Assembly (NCBI GenBank): GCA_022827835.1
Contig: JAJEIO010000009.1
Span: forward strand, 1-64,000
Length of the DNA stretch: 64,000 bases
Direction: 5' to 3'
From: Candidatus Latescibacterota bacterium
GTDB taxonomy: Bacteria; Latescibacterota; UBA2968; UBA8231
The notes below the pieces were generated by a model. That model saw nothing but the letters and a program-made list of their open reading frames with translations, searched no databases and was not told the origin of the DNA. A program made the translations under genes and the position numbers. This document shows, piece after piece, positions 28,601 to 34,732 of the stretch (the stretch's first letter is position 1; each line of letters starts with the position of its first letter).

Positions 28601-29703
28601 CTGAACGCGGCAGCTTCCATGTGCCCCACGTTGCTCTTGACGCCCGAAACCCGCAGCGGCACGTCGCGCTCGACGCCGCCGAACGCTGCGGCGATGGCGT
28701 TGCCCTCAATGCGGTCGCCGACCACGGTGCCGGTAGCATGAGCTTCGATATAGTCGAACTCCTGCGGCGTGCGGCCCGCACGGGTACAGGCGGTGCGCAT
28801 CAATTCTACCTGTGCGTGACGAGTAGGTGCGGTGATGTACCGTCCCTGCGCTAGACCGGCGCTGCCATCGGCGGCACCGGCCGAATTGACCGCGGTCGCC
28901 TCTACTACGGCGTGGATGGGATCCCCGTCCCGTTCGGCCGCAGCTAGGGGTTTGAGCGCGAAGACAAACGCCCCTTCCGAGCGCATGTACCCATTGGCTT
29001 CCGCGTCGAAGGAGTGGCACTTCCCGTCCGAACTGATCACACCCAACGCATTGAAGCCGGTGCTGAGCCGGGCCGATCCGAGGTAATTGGCCGACCCGAG
29101 GAAGGCTTGCTCGCAGTCGCCGGAGTGCAGCGCATTGATCGCCGTGTGCAACGCGGTCAAGCTAGCGGAACAAGCCGTGCAGCAGGCGAGCGACGGCCCC
29201 ATCAAGTTGAAGTGATAGGAGATGCGGTTGGCCAGCATGGCCACGCTGATGCTGGCGATGGAAAACTCAGTTGCCCCGAGCGGCCGGCGCCAGTTGGCCG
29301 TCGCTGGAACTTGCGCGCCGATGAACACGCCCGTGCGGCTGTTGCGCAACGACTGCAAGTCCCAGCCGACCCGCTCGCAGGTCTCATAGGTGCAGGTCAA
29401 TAGCATCCGCACGTGCGGATCGGCTGACAGCATTTCGTGGTGCGACATCCCGAAGAGACTGCGATCGAAGCTCTTTTCTCCATCCTCGCGGATCAGCCCT
29501 TCGTAGGGACTGGCAAACCGCCCTGGGCCAGAGAAGTCGCCGATTGGCCGGTAGCCTCTGCCGTAGCGGTTGGTTACGGGTTCCTGCACGATCTCGCGTT
29601 CGCTGAGCAGCCGCCAGAAATCGTCGTCGGTGCTGATGCCGCCTGGCATGCGGTAGCTGTATCCTACGATGGCAACGGCATCTTCGGAGTATGGTGAATT
29701 CAT
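22636..29703 (-). CDS. Monomodular, highly reducing type I polyketide synthase
   Basis: 2355 residues from ATG 29703 (GAGGAG upstream). KS (about 8-440): TACSAS Cys178, EAHATGT His322, KSNVGH His361. AT (about 538-860): GHSSGE Ser630 and IAFH at 740-743, a malonyl-type signature. DH (about 910-1210): EHRVHHASIMP with His943, and Asp1120 in LLDGGLQ. About 1225-1400 is the position of a C-methyltransferase, but its SAM loop reads EFAGGHPP, so it looks degenerate. ER (about 1618-1937): HSAMGGVGQAA. KR (about 1957-2140): GGMGGFG, Lys2073, Ser2096/2097, Tyr2110. ACP (about 2225-2300): Ser2258 in GLTSIS. There is no thioesterase; the downstream reductase may release the chain. Its order matches monomodular PKSs of sponge symbionts and fungal reducing PKSs. 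It probably acts iteratively to build a saturated chain. Confidence 0.95.
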   Translation of the reverse strand: MNSPYSEDAVAIVGYSYRMPGGISTDDDFWRLLSEREIVQEPVTNRYGRGYRPIGDFSGPGRFASPYEGLIREDGEKSFDRSLFGMSHHEMLSADPHVRMLLTCTYETCERVGWDLQSLRNSRTGVFIGAQVPATANWRRPLGATEFSIASISVAMLANRISYHFNLMGPSLACCTACSASLTALHTAINALHSGDCEQAFLGSANYLGSARLSTGFNALGVISSDGKCHSFDAEANGYMRSEGAFVFALKPLAAAERDGDPIHAVVEATAVNSAGAADGSAGLAQGRYITAPTRHAQVELMRTACTRAGRTPQEFDYIEAHATGTVVGDRIEGNAIAAAFGGVERDVPLRVSGVKSNVGHMEAAAFSCALLKVVLMMQRRTFAPVSKNYLVPNPEIDFESCPMQVQTDCEPFPDHPVVIGINSFGFGGSNGHCVVREYRPEQPRIWSVPLAPKAGFMIPLSARTSGALEKSAQQLGEALAEQELDLYALAGNLSRRRTHFAARTSFAVRNQQELIEALKGFAEDPTPVAMADEGERRIAMVFSGQGTQWAGCGGVLYDAAPVFRRVIDTIEEHWREHSDISLREACFSAPQEALNEVQLAQPVIFMIQCALVELFKTWGVYPDCVVGHSSGEVAAAYACGALSIAEATHLVFHRATLQQRRAGSGRMLAIGLDRPGLEELLDALQVPFRPENDRATQVEIACENAPASTVICGKETDLQPIVEELERRNLQNRLIPGNIAFHSSAMDPLKDDALAALSFLNDCNFDADVSMVSSVTGEQTERLDSAYWWANIRQPVRFAGAMETIMRDYRPDVVLEIAPHSALQPTIAQCLEGNTQEATCIPTLMRDTDVCLGFQEALGALFRAGVELDFAAQYPRPEPIAHLLPGYPRDEQGEGDEMSDDEMFLNLGEYAHGPLIGHQVPCEHLLFEARLSERDFPWLAEHRVHHASIMPAAGYIELLLQAFEGVPLHVETLEFLQPCPIPRTPVRLHTELFPVANAPDEFTFTISSRSYETEAQSELHSRGKVRRVSDDHPVNAPLRLSDIDTTPFEPYYFVGESDFYERVDASLGETFQYGPYFQNIQRVLADNSTGDYLFDVEMDEQLWTTGRAEGYVANPALLDGGLQIFLYHLLRATDIFALPRRAQGVTFLRPPTGPRLTCHVKKDPDWADVNELGQFTERRGERSGGSIRFYDGDTGDLVLCIDAYVSFNSNPRWNDLPHSKHVVAWQPKFVADAQSFLHRLPDGEIEPAALIAAFEQPGDGDRYACHVVEFAGGHPPEQTILNQCLDYLGSADAQTEFWLVGDTQEHTRAHYDAFHSHDAALRFACLDLATEQTPELDTGLLRSHAAEILLLHGDAAELGMEQWRLLRRLAVPGGLALVAHAKGEAIEPDAGWTMVHVGQQTTLLQALQTAADASQQLPGPRWVIGEPDSQSDQWLALLDSPEVSAIPYADLADDRIGALADWPAATDLQAIDIFCGSDPHDPTGEKLVARLVAFLKALIPFRVAQARCPCRLTVVTRRAALEVEDPRASAVWGAFRSINQEIAADVGTEAQIDFRLVDLGSSEDLQTLAWLGTCDLRERELAVRHNQVWTPRLISIRERSPLVPADEETPYRLVLDNPGQIGGLQMKTYQPASLGPHDVEIDVAAAALNFRDVMVTLGLLPALSYERSALGRTVGMEASGIVRRVGNAVRACCVGDAVAFTQGGCITNRAVVNEHLVFAKPASLSMEEAASVLSVYVTAYYSLIHLARLRKGQRVLIHSAMGGVGQAAIALAKHAGAEIYATAGSASKREQLRALGVRTAFDSHSYDWYDELMVATGGEGVDVVLNSLAGRHITLCLEALRPGGWHCEIGKVDIYSDNALSLSVFRKNLRFAAIDIDRMMSDDPVLAHELSQECMNLLEQGAVPPLPITSFPYRDYAQALRLMTTGQHTGKLVLQAPKKPSDHSLPIVDLRPFLDPDATYLVTGGMGGFGKLLLPYLASAGARHLTLLDRDPQRSRSADWVRKTSALLYLAEEEEIEIDIVPGDVAEEADVRRCIAELQRPLKGVFHLAGTLDDCLLTDLTNESLAKVFAPKARGALNLHLATADCPLDHFVLFSSIASTLGNPGQVNYSAANGFLDGLAASRRRQGLPALCYNLAAVAEAGMASRNLHVLRITRSSGMPPISADFAITNLDYAMRSMDDRDHLITALFARPPLTVDSPDYMRTGRMLSNPDAFAVDTGGQLTLDTVVDQIASKVAELCGHDEGGVEEPLSSFGLTSISVAELGGFIRMQFNYQVSALELMTTASSLSLAQDIIHGKKDVEEDQAETDATELETDSLADQQRVRRAPSAFANTLADHFPPGDGVELSTLPVRQP

Positions 29704-29735
29704 TTTCTTGGAATCTCCTCGACGATACATAACGC

Positions 29736-29854
29736 AAAAGCCTTCTTAAAATTCCTAGTGGACTACACCCGCCTTACACGTCGCTTTTGCACCGCCTGAA
29801 GTCGGCGGATATGCGCTCGCGCTCGGGGTGTCTGGGAATTTTAAAAAGGCTTCT
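29736..29854. repeat. 119-bp palindromic element between the PKS and the upstream gene
   Basis: Arms AAAAGCCTTCTTAAAATTCC (29736-29755) and GGAATTTTAAAAAGGCTTCT (29835-29854) pair at 18 of 20 positions. The match weakly continues inward (ACACCC against CGGGGTGT), and a second hairpin CCGCC-TGAAGTC-GGCGG lies in the centre. It could be a miniature inverted-repeat element or a structured leader or attenuator for the PKS mRNA, whose ribosome site is about 20 bases downstream. No target-site duplication is obvious. Confidence 0.7.
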
Positions 29855-29871
29855 TACGAAAATAAACGCTG

Positions 29872-30156
29872 TTACTTCTTCTCGACTACTTCATTGAGCG
29901 TCACTTCCGCTAAGTTGAACATCGTTTCCAGAATTTGCTTGCGCCGCAGTCTCATTTCCTCAACCCTGTTCCACAATGCGTCCTTTATCTTCTCGACTGC
30001 TTCTGCGCGCATCTCGGGAGAGAGGGTGCTGTCGGTCCTGAATTCGTATTTCTCAACGGTGAAATCAGCAATGTCCAAGATGTTATCCCCTAAGACATTT
30101 AAATCGACTGAGCTTCTAATCTGTCCAATTTTTTCTTCGTTGTTGACGTCGCTCAT
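29872..30156 (-). CDS. Unknown 94-residue charged protein in the PKS cluster
   Basis: 94 residues, with a clear GAGGAG ribosome site 10 bases before the ATG. I do not recognise the family. It is charged and almost certainly mostly helical: about residues 44-90 form a long amphipathic helix region (AEAVEKIKDALWNRVEEMRLRR), with an N-terminal part containing LNVLGDNILDIADFTVEKYEF. It has no signal peptide or membrane segment. It lies between the STAS genes and the PKS on the same strand, 45 bases from the broken STAS copy. A role as partner of the STAS protein is only a guess. Confidence 0.75.
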   Translation of the reverse strand: MSDVNNEEKIGQIRSSVDLNVLGDNILDIADFTVEKYEFRTDSTLSPEMRAEAVEKIKDALWNRVEEMRLRRKQILETMFNLAEVTLNEVVEKK

Positions 30157-30201
30157 CTTCGTTGCTCCTCGTGTGAATTGGTTGTTGGGATAGGGATCTG
30201 C

Positions 30202-30535
30202 TTAATTCTTCTTAAATTCGCCAATTGCCGCATCCCGAGACTCATAAATCGAAATGATCTCATCAAAGCCGCTGGCGACGACGACCTCGCTCACCGGATC
30301 GGAGAGAGAGCAAATGCCAAATTGCTTGCCCGGTTCGTTGAATTGCTTCGCCATTATCAGGCCGATCCGAAGACCGGCGCTGCTGATGTAGGAAACGCGC
30401 TCAAAGTCCAAGAGTAAGGCTTGGTCGGCGGAATTTATTTCAGCCTCCAAGCCCTTTTGAAATTCAGTCGATACGACCGAGAATTATCGCGATCAGGATA
30501 CCCTGGATGCGCTCCCACTTGATGTCGAATCCCAT
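30202..30535 (-). pseudogene. Second STAS-domain gene, broken by a frameshifting deletion
   Basis: From ATG 30535 the reading MGFDIKWERIQGILIAIILGRID matches the start of the intact STAS paralogue (MSVQVKWERKDGILIAMLIGHID), then hits TGA. The match resumes in another frame (STEFQKGLEAEINSADQALLLDFERVSYISSAGLRI) and runs to the stop at 30202. Relative to the intact copy, about 14 bases are missing right after the codon for the Asp. A shortened 82-residue product from an internal TTG (30450) would lack the first strands. The phospho-acceptor region ISSAGLR is still encoded. It is either a real pseudogene or an assembly error; raw reads would decide. Confidence 0.85.
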
Positions 30536-30677
30536 AGAATCTGCCTCTTTCTTGTTGCAGTTTTGGGCATATACCCTAAATGACCAACAGGACGAAATAT
30601 CATCTCACAGGTCGAACAGCCCATCAAATCAAAAAATACTCCCCAATGGTCAAACGATTTCTACACAACGACGTAGC

Positions 30678-31025
30678 TCAACTGTTCTCGAATGCGTTGA
30701 TTGCCGCGGCCCGAGAGTCATAAATCGGAATGATCTGATCAAAGCCGCTGATTGCGAGGACATTGCGGATTGGATCAGAAAGGGTGCAAAGGCCGAATTT
30801 CTTGCCTGATTCGTTGAATTTCCTGGACATTACTAGACTAATCCGCAGCCCTGCGCTGCTGATGAAGAATACGCGCTCAAAGTCCAAGATCAAGGCTTGG
30901 TCTTCCGCATCAATGCCAGATTCTACGATGCGCTGGAATCTATCGGCGTTGCTACTGTCGATATGACCAATGAGCATCGCAATCAAGATGCCGTCTTTCC
31001 GTTCCCACTTAACTTGTACGCTCAT
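30678..31025 (-). CDS. STAS-domain protein (anti-sigma factor antagonist-like)
   Basis: 115 residues, the size of single-domain STAS proteins such as SpoIIAA/RsbV. Typical order: MSVQVKWERKDGILIAMLIGHID, a DQALILDFERVFFISSAGLRI stretch with the Ser-Ser-Ala-Gly-Leu signature where partner kinases phosphorylate, then FGLCTLSDPIRNVLAISGFDQIIPIYDS. AAGGAG precedes the start. It heads the run that leads to the PKS. Such proteins release sigma factors from anti-sigma kinases, or act in stressosome-like or lipid-transport (MlaB-like) roles. No kinase or sigma gene is next to it, so the partner is elsewhere. Confidence 0.9.
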   Translation of the reverse strand: MSVQVKWERKDGILIAMLIGHIDSSNADRFQRIVESGIDAEDQALILDFERVFFISSAGLRISLVMSRKFNESGKKFGLCTLSDPIRNVLAISGFDQIIPIYDSRAAAINAFENS

Positions 31026-31108
31026 TTGAATATATCTCCTTCTTTAGCGTTTCTATTATATAGATTGAATGGCAATGATACCATAGGTTGACAAAATAAA
31101 CTGGTTCC
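31026..31108. promoter_or_regulatory. Divergent promoter region between STAS and CHAD genes
   Basis: This 83-base AT-richer gap separates the divergent STAS/PKS run and the CHAD gene. On the minus strand a perfect TATAAT lies at 31060-31055, about 30 bases before the STAS ATG, with no good -35 at the normal spacing. On the plus strand TTGACA (31088-31093) is too close to the ATG at 31109 to act as a -35 box for it. The region probably holds at least the PKS-cluster promoter. Confidence 0.45.
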
Positions 31109-32113
31109 ATGGAATATCGTCTGAAACAAGACGAGAGCGTACCCGAAGGGGTGCGGCGGATGGCCGCAGGACAGCTCGGCAAGGCTCTCGATAACCTCGG
31201 CTGCCAGGACGGGGAACGAGACAAGCACATTCACGAGGCTCGCAAGGCCACCAAGCGCCTGCGGGCCTTGGTGCGCTTGGTCCGCCGCGACTTGGGAGAC
31301 GAGGTGTACGCTCTGGAAAACCAGTGCTATCGGGCCGCCGGTCAGCGGCTTTCGGGGCTGCGCGATGCCACAGTGCTGGTCGAGACCTTGGACCGCTTGG
31401 TGGAATCTCTAGGCGAAGATGTCCCGAAGAGTCGGTTTGCCCAGGTGCGGGTGTGGTTGGTGGAGCGTCGCGATCGGGCCTATGGCCAAGTGGATAGCAG
31501 CAATCGGGTTGTTCAGGAAGTAATCGCCGAGCTTGCGCAGGCTCGCGAGCGCTTGGAACATTGGAATTTGCAGCGCCGGGGCTGGGGAGGGATCCGGGTG
31601 GGGGTGCAGCGGATATACGCGCGGGGCCGGCGCGACTTTGCTGGAGCCTACGCGCTGCCCAGCGACGAGGCATTCCACGACTGGCGCAAGCAGGTCAAGT
31701 ACCTGTGGTACCACACTCAGATACTGGAGCATATCTGGCCGCCGGTTATGCAAGCTTGGGCTGAGGAACTGGACCAGCTAGGGGAGTTGCTGGGCCAGGA
31801 TCACGACTTGGCGGTATTGCGCACTACGGTTCTGACTGAGTTTCCTAGGGCTGGAGCCACGGCCACACTGCGGGCTTTGGAAGGGCGGATTGGCGAGGTG
31901 CGATCTCGGATGCAGGCTCGGGCGCGTCCACTAGCGGAGCGCATCTACTTGGAGCGGCCGCGGGAGTTCTCCCGACGCTTGGGGGGCTACTGGCGGGTGT
32001 GGCAGGCGGAGCAAGCCGCCGGGCAGGAGTTGAAATTCGGCGCATCGGCTGCGGACAGCACGGATGCTGAAAGAATAAACGCTACTCATCATTCGGCGAA
32101 AAAGGAGATATAA
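31109..32113 (+). CDS. CHAD domain protein
   Basis: 334 residues. CHAD is a helical domain with conserved histidines and basic residues that binds polyphosphate. Visible signatures: HEARKATKRLRALVRLVRR near residues 41-60 and a second set HDWRKQVKYLWYHTQILEHIW about residues 188-210. No CYTH domain precedes it; this is a stand-alone CHAD protein. It ends one base before the next ATG, whose strong ribosome site is inside the CHAD reading frame, so the two are coupled. A link to phosphate storage is plausible but no ppk gene is near. Confidence 0.88.
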   Translation: MEYRLKQDESVPEGVRRMAAGQLGKALDNLGCQDGERDKHIHEARKATKRLRALVRLVRRDLGDEVYALENQCYRAAGQRLSGLRDATVLVETLDRLVESLGEDVPKSRFAQVRVWLVERRDRAYGQVDSSNRVVQEVIAELAQARERLEHWNLQRRGWGGIRVGVQRIYARGRRDFAGAYALPSDEAFHDWRKQVKYLWYHTQILEHIWPPVMQAWAEELDQLGELLGQDHDLAVLRTTVLTEFPRAGATATLRALEGRIGEVRSRMQARARPLAERIYLERPREFSRRLGGYWRVWQAEQAAGQELKFGASAADSTDAERINATHHSAKKEI

Positions 32114-32114
32114 C

Positions 32115-33293
32115 ATGATCCATACTACCATGTGGACCTATCCTTGGGATGTAATCGACGAGGGGGTGGATCGCGTCATCGGCTTTCTCAAGGAAGAGGT
32201 AGGGCTGGATGCGATCAGCCTGTCCACGGTCTATCACACCTACGATCAGCTACGCACCCATATACCCGGCAAAAAGCTCTTTTCCGGGTACGAGGACGCC
32301 ATCTACTTCCAACCCCAGAGCGAGCTGTACCAGGGCACTAAGATCAAGCCGCACGTGCATCCTATGGCTAGGGACCAGAATCCAGTGCGGATTATCGCCG
32401 AGGCTTGCCGCGCACGCGGTTTGGAACTGATTTCGTGGACTGTGCCCCTGCACAACCACTACATGGCGAGGCAGCATCCAGACTGCGCCTTGCTCGGCGT
32501 ATTCGGGGATCGCTATCCGGGTTGTCTGTGCCCGGCCAATCCCGAGGTGCGGGAGTACGTACGGGGCTTGAGCTTGGACTTGGCCACCAACTGCGGTGTG
32601 CAGATGATCGAGTACGAGTCCCTCCACTACATGGGCTTTGGCATGTTCCGCAACCACGCCAAGGTGGGAGTTGATCTCGGAGCGGTGGGATCGCTATTGA
32701 TGTCGCTGTGCTTTTGCGATGGATGTGTGCAGCGGGCCGCGGACAGGGGTATGGATGTGGGGGAGTTGAAGAGGCAAGTGGAAAAGTGGCTGTTGGACAT
32801 TTTCGAGGAGGGGCCGCCGGAGCGCAGCGTGGAAGAGTTCGTCGCCGACGAGCCTTTGGTGAACGAGTACATAAAGATGCGTGCGGATGTGGTGACGTCG
32901 CTGGCTGCGGAGGTGAAAGAGGCCGTAAAAATGCCCGTTTCTTTTTTGTACATGGGCAATTATCACAACAACGGCATCGATCGCAAGCCTACCGAAAAGA
33001 TCGTCGATTGGGTCAATGTCTTGTGCTACAGCGGCTCGCCGGAGGAGGCCAGCCAAAGAGCGCAGGAGACCCTCGCCGGCATGGACGATCCGTCCATGTT
33101 GATCTGCGGCCTGAACGGCCACAATCCCATAGACAGCGCCGAACAGATGCGAGATATCATCACGGCGATTTACGAAACAGGGGCGCGCCGATTCTCGTAT
33201 TACAACTACGGTATGATTTCTCGGCGCAATCTCAGGTGGATTGCCGAGGCCATTGCCGCGGTGCGTGCGCTCGACGCTGGGGCGGAAGAATGA
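32115..33293 (+). CDS. TIM-barrel protein, putative glycoside hydrolase-like
   Basis: 392 residues with AAAAGGAGATATAAC just upstream of the ATG. The pattern is an (alpha/beta)8 barrel of the kind seen in glycosyl-hydrolase-like 'family 10-like' proteins: AISLSTVYHTYDQL, LELISWTVPLHNHY, GVQMIEYESLHYMGFGMFRNHAK, MPVSFLYMGNYHNNGID, NVLCYSGS and FSYYNYGMISRRNLRWI. A cysteine pair (CFCDGC) could bind a metal. It has no signal peptide. I cannot name the substrate. Gene position right after the CHAD gene suggests co-transcription but no functional link is evident. Confidence 0.65.
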   Translation: MIHTTMWTYPWDVIDEGVDRVIGFLKEEVGLDAISLSTVYHTYDQLRTHIPGKKLFSGYEDAIYFQPQSELYQGTKIKPHVHPMARDQNPVRIIAEACRARGLELISWTVPLHNHYMARQHPDCALLGVFGDRYPGCLCPANPEVREYVRGLSLDLATNCGVQMIEYESLHYMGFGMFRNHAKVGVDLGAVGSLLMSLCFCDGCVQRAADRGMDVGELKRQVEKWLLDIFEEGPPERSVEEFVADEPLVNEYIKMRADVVTSLAAEVKEAVKMPVSFLYMGNYHNNGIDRKPTEKIVDWVNVLCYSGSPEEASQRAQETLAGMDDPSMLICGLNGHNPIDSAEQMRDIITAIYETGARRFSYYNYGMISRRNLRWIAEAIAAVRALDAGAEE

Positions 33294-33324
33294 TCTCCTC
33301 GAAGCAAGAGAAGGAAGTCTCGCG

Positions 33325-34302
33325 ATGAGTGATGTGTTTTTGCTAGGAGCTGGGTTTTCAAAGGCCGTGTCAGATGATATGCCTCTGCTCCAAGACCTCA
33401 GTAGCCAGATCCGGGAGAGACTTTCCGATCTGCCAGAGTCTCTTTCGACTATCGGCGATAATATAGAAATCTGGCTTTCCTACCTTAGCCAACCTCATCC
33501 GTGGCTCCGTGAATCAGAAAATTTGAGGAATCGAGCATTGGCACTGGAGATTACGGAAGAGATCAAGAAGGTTCTTGATGAGAAGGAGCAATTAGCAGTC
33601 TTGGACGAATGCCCAAGCTGGTTACTTACACTGATGCAGCATTGGCACAAAAATCAAGCCGGGATCATTAGCCTCAATTACGATACTCTAGTAGAACGAG
33701 CCGCAGTCAAGAGCATTGACAAGATCAAGGCTGAACATATCTACCCTGTGAGACTCGAACTCTCTACTAAAAGGGGCGGAGAGAACGCGGCTGTCTTAGG
33801 CCCGATGAGGCCTGTGGACTCTTTTACTCTGTTCAAGCTACACGGATCAACTAACTGGTACTATTCAGGTACTTCTGAATCCACCGGGGAGGTGATCTAC
33901 TACAGCACTATTGGAGGATGGGTTGCCAATTCTTCTAGGGAAAGCGGCTCAAAGCAGGCAGTAAGCGACAAGGTACCTCTAATCGTTCCGCCGACGACAG
34001 AAAAAGTCGGGTTTTTCCAGCATGAGTCATTGAAGCGTCTTTGGACCCAAGCATTGTCGTCCTTACGTGAGGCAACTAGGCTCTTCATTATTGGATATTC
34101 ACTCCCGATGACCGACTTGGCCGTTCGCCTGTTCCTTCATGACGGAGCACGCGGCTGCAGGAAGAAGCTATATATTGTCAATCTGGATTGCAGTATTGGC
34201 GACCATTATACCGAGTTATTGGGTAATGCCTTTGATATAAAGGATGAGTTTGTCGGAGATAAGGTGATCGAAAGATTCGTAGAAAAGATCGAGGATCTCT
34301 GA
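33325..34302 (+). CDS. SIR2-like protein, probable defence NADase
   Basis: 325 residues from ATG 33325 (AAGGAAG upstream). SIR2-like (SIR2_2/DUF4020-type) signatures: FLLGAGFSKAVSDDMP at the start (NAD loop), IISLNYDTLVERA with Asn118 and Asp120, LFKLHGSTNWYY with the catalytic-position His173, and IIGYSLPMTDLAVR (257-270). It has no zinc-binding cysteines, unlike sirtuin deacetylases. Bacterial proteins of this group (for example in ThsA, DSR and SIR2-HerA systems) deplete NAD on phage infection. It is AT-richer than its neighbours and is followed by a HigBA pair, which suggests an acquired defence islet. No HerA, DUF4297 or effector partner is coupled, so it may act alone. Confidence 0.88.
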   Translation: MSDVFLLGAGFSKAVSDDMPLLQDLSSQIRERLSDLPESLSTIGDNIEIWLSYLSQPHPWLRESENLRNRALALEITEEIKKVLDEKEQLAVLDECPSWLLTLMQHWHKNQAGIISLNYDTLVERAAVKSIDKIKAEHIYPVRLELSTKRGGENAAVLGPMRPVDSFTLFKLHGSTNWYYSGTSESTGEVIYYSTIGGWVANSSRESGSKQAVSDKVPLIVPPTTEKVGFFQHESLKRLWTQALSSLREATRLFIIGYSLPMTDLAVRLFLHDGARGCRKKLYIVNLDCSIGDHYTELLGNAFDIKDEFVGDKVIERFVEKIEDL

Positions 34303-34325
34303 GGCCCTTGCAGTCAACATGGGAC

Positions 34326-34354
34326 TTGTGCGATTATGGTGAAACCACCATAAT
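34326..34354 (+). promoter_or_regulatory. Promoter with overlapping palindromic operator for the HigBA-type pair
   Basis: A perfect inverted repeat ATTATGGTG-AAAC-CACCATAAT (arms 34333-34341 and 34346-34354) sits 5 bases before the toxin ATG. A sigma70-type match, TTGTGC (34326-34331) and CATAAT (34349-34354) spaced 17 bases, overlaps it. Binding of the downstream XRE antitoxin here would block the promoter, the usual conditional autoregulation of these operons. Confidence 0.85.
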
Positions 34355-34359
34355 TAGAT

Positions 34360-34728
34360 ATGGCCACAGAGATGCTGAAGCCTGTCGAATGGGTCGGCTC
34401 AAGCAGAGGAGACCTGAAGAAGTTTCCAGCCATCGTGCAGGACCGAGTCGGCTTTGCTTTGTATCAGGCCCAAGTTGGACTCAAACATCGCTCCGCCAAA
34501 CCACTTAAAGGGTTGGGTGCCAACGTATTGGAGATAATATCACGCCAAGAAGGAGACACCTATCGGACGGTGTACACAGTCCGTTTTAAGGCAGCCATCT
34601 ATGTCCTACATGCCTTCCAGAAGAAGGCCAAGCGAGGTATTGCGACACCGAAGCAGGAGATTGATCTGGTCAAGCACAGGCTGAAGGCGGCAGAGCAACA
34701 CTATATGGAGACCTATGGCGAGGGATAG
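34360..34728 (+). CDS. RelE/HigB-type toxin (phage Gp49-like family)
   Basis: 122 residues. Family features: KPVEWVGSSRGDLKKFPAIVQDRVGFALY at the start, KPLKGLGANVLEII, then DTYRTVYTVRFKAAIYVLHAFQKKAKRG, the RelE-like sheet with basic residues used for mRNA cleavage on the ribosome. It precedes its antitoxin by 4 bases, and a palindrome at 34333-34354 sits just before its start. Its sequence differs clearly from the other toxin of the same family at 15505-15852, so the two are independent copies. Confidence 0.9.
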   Translation: MATEMLKPVEWVGSSRGDLKKFPAIVQDRVGFALYQAQVGLKHRSAKPLKGLGANVLEIISRQEGDTYRTVYTVRFKAAIYVLHAFQKKAKRGIATPKQEIDLVKHRLKAAEQHYMETYGEG

Positions 34729-34732
34729 ATCA

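Noticed and set aside
31056..31673. 205-residue open frame on the minus strand opposite the CHAD gene
   Set aside because: Proline and arginine-rich, typical of antisense GC-rich frames; the CHAD motifs on the plus strand are clear.
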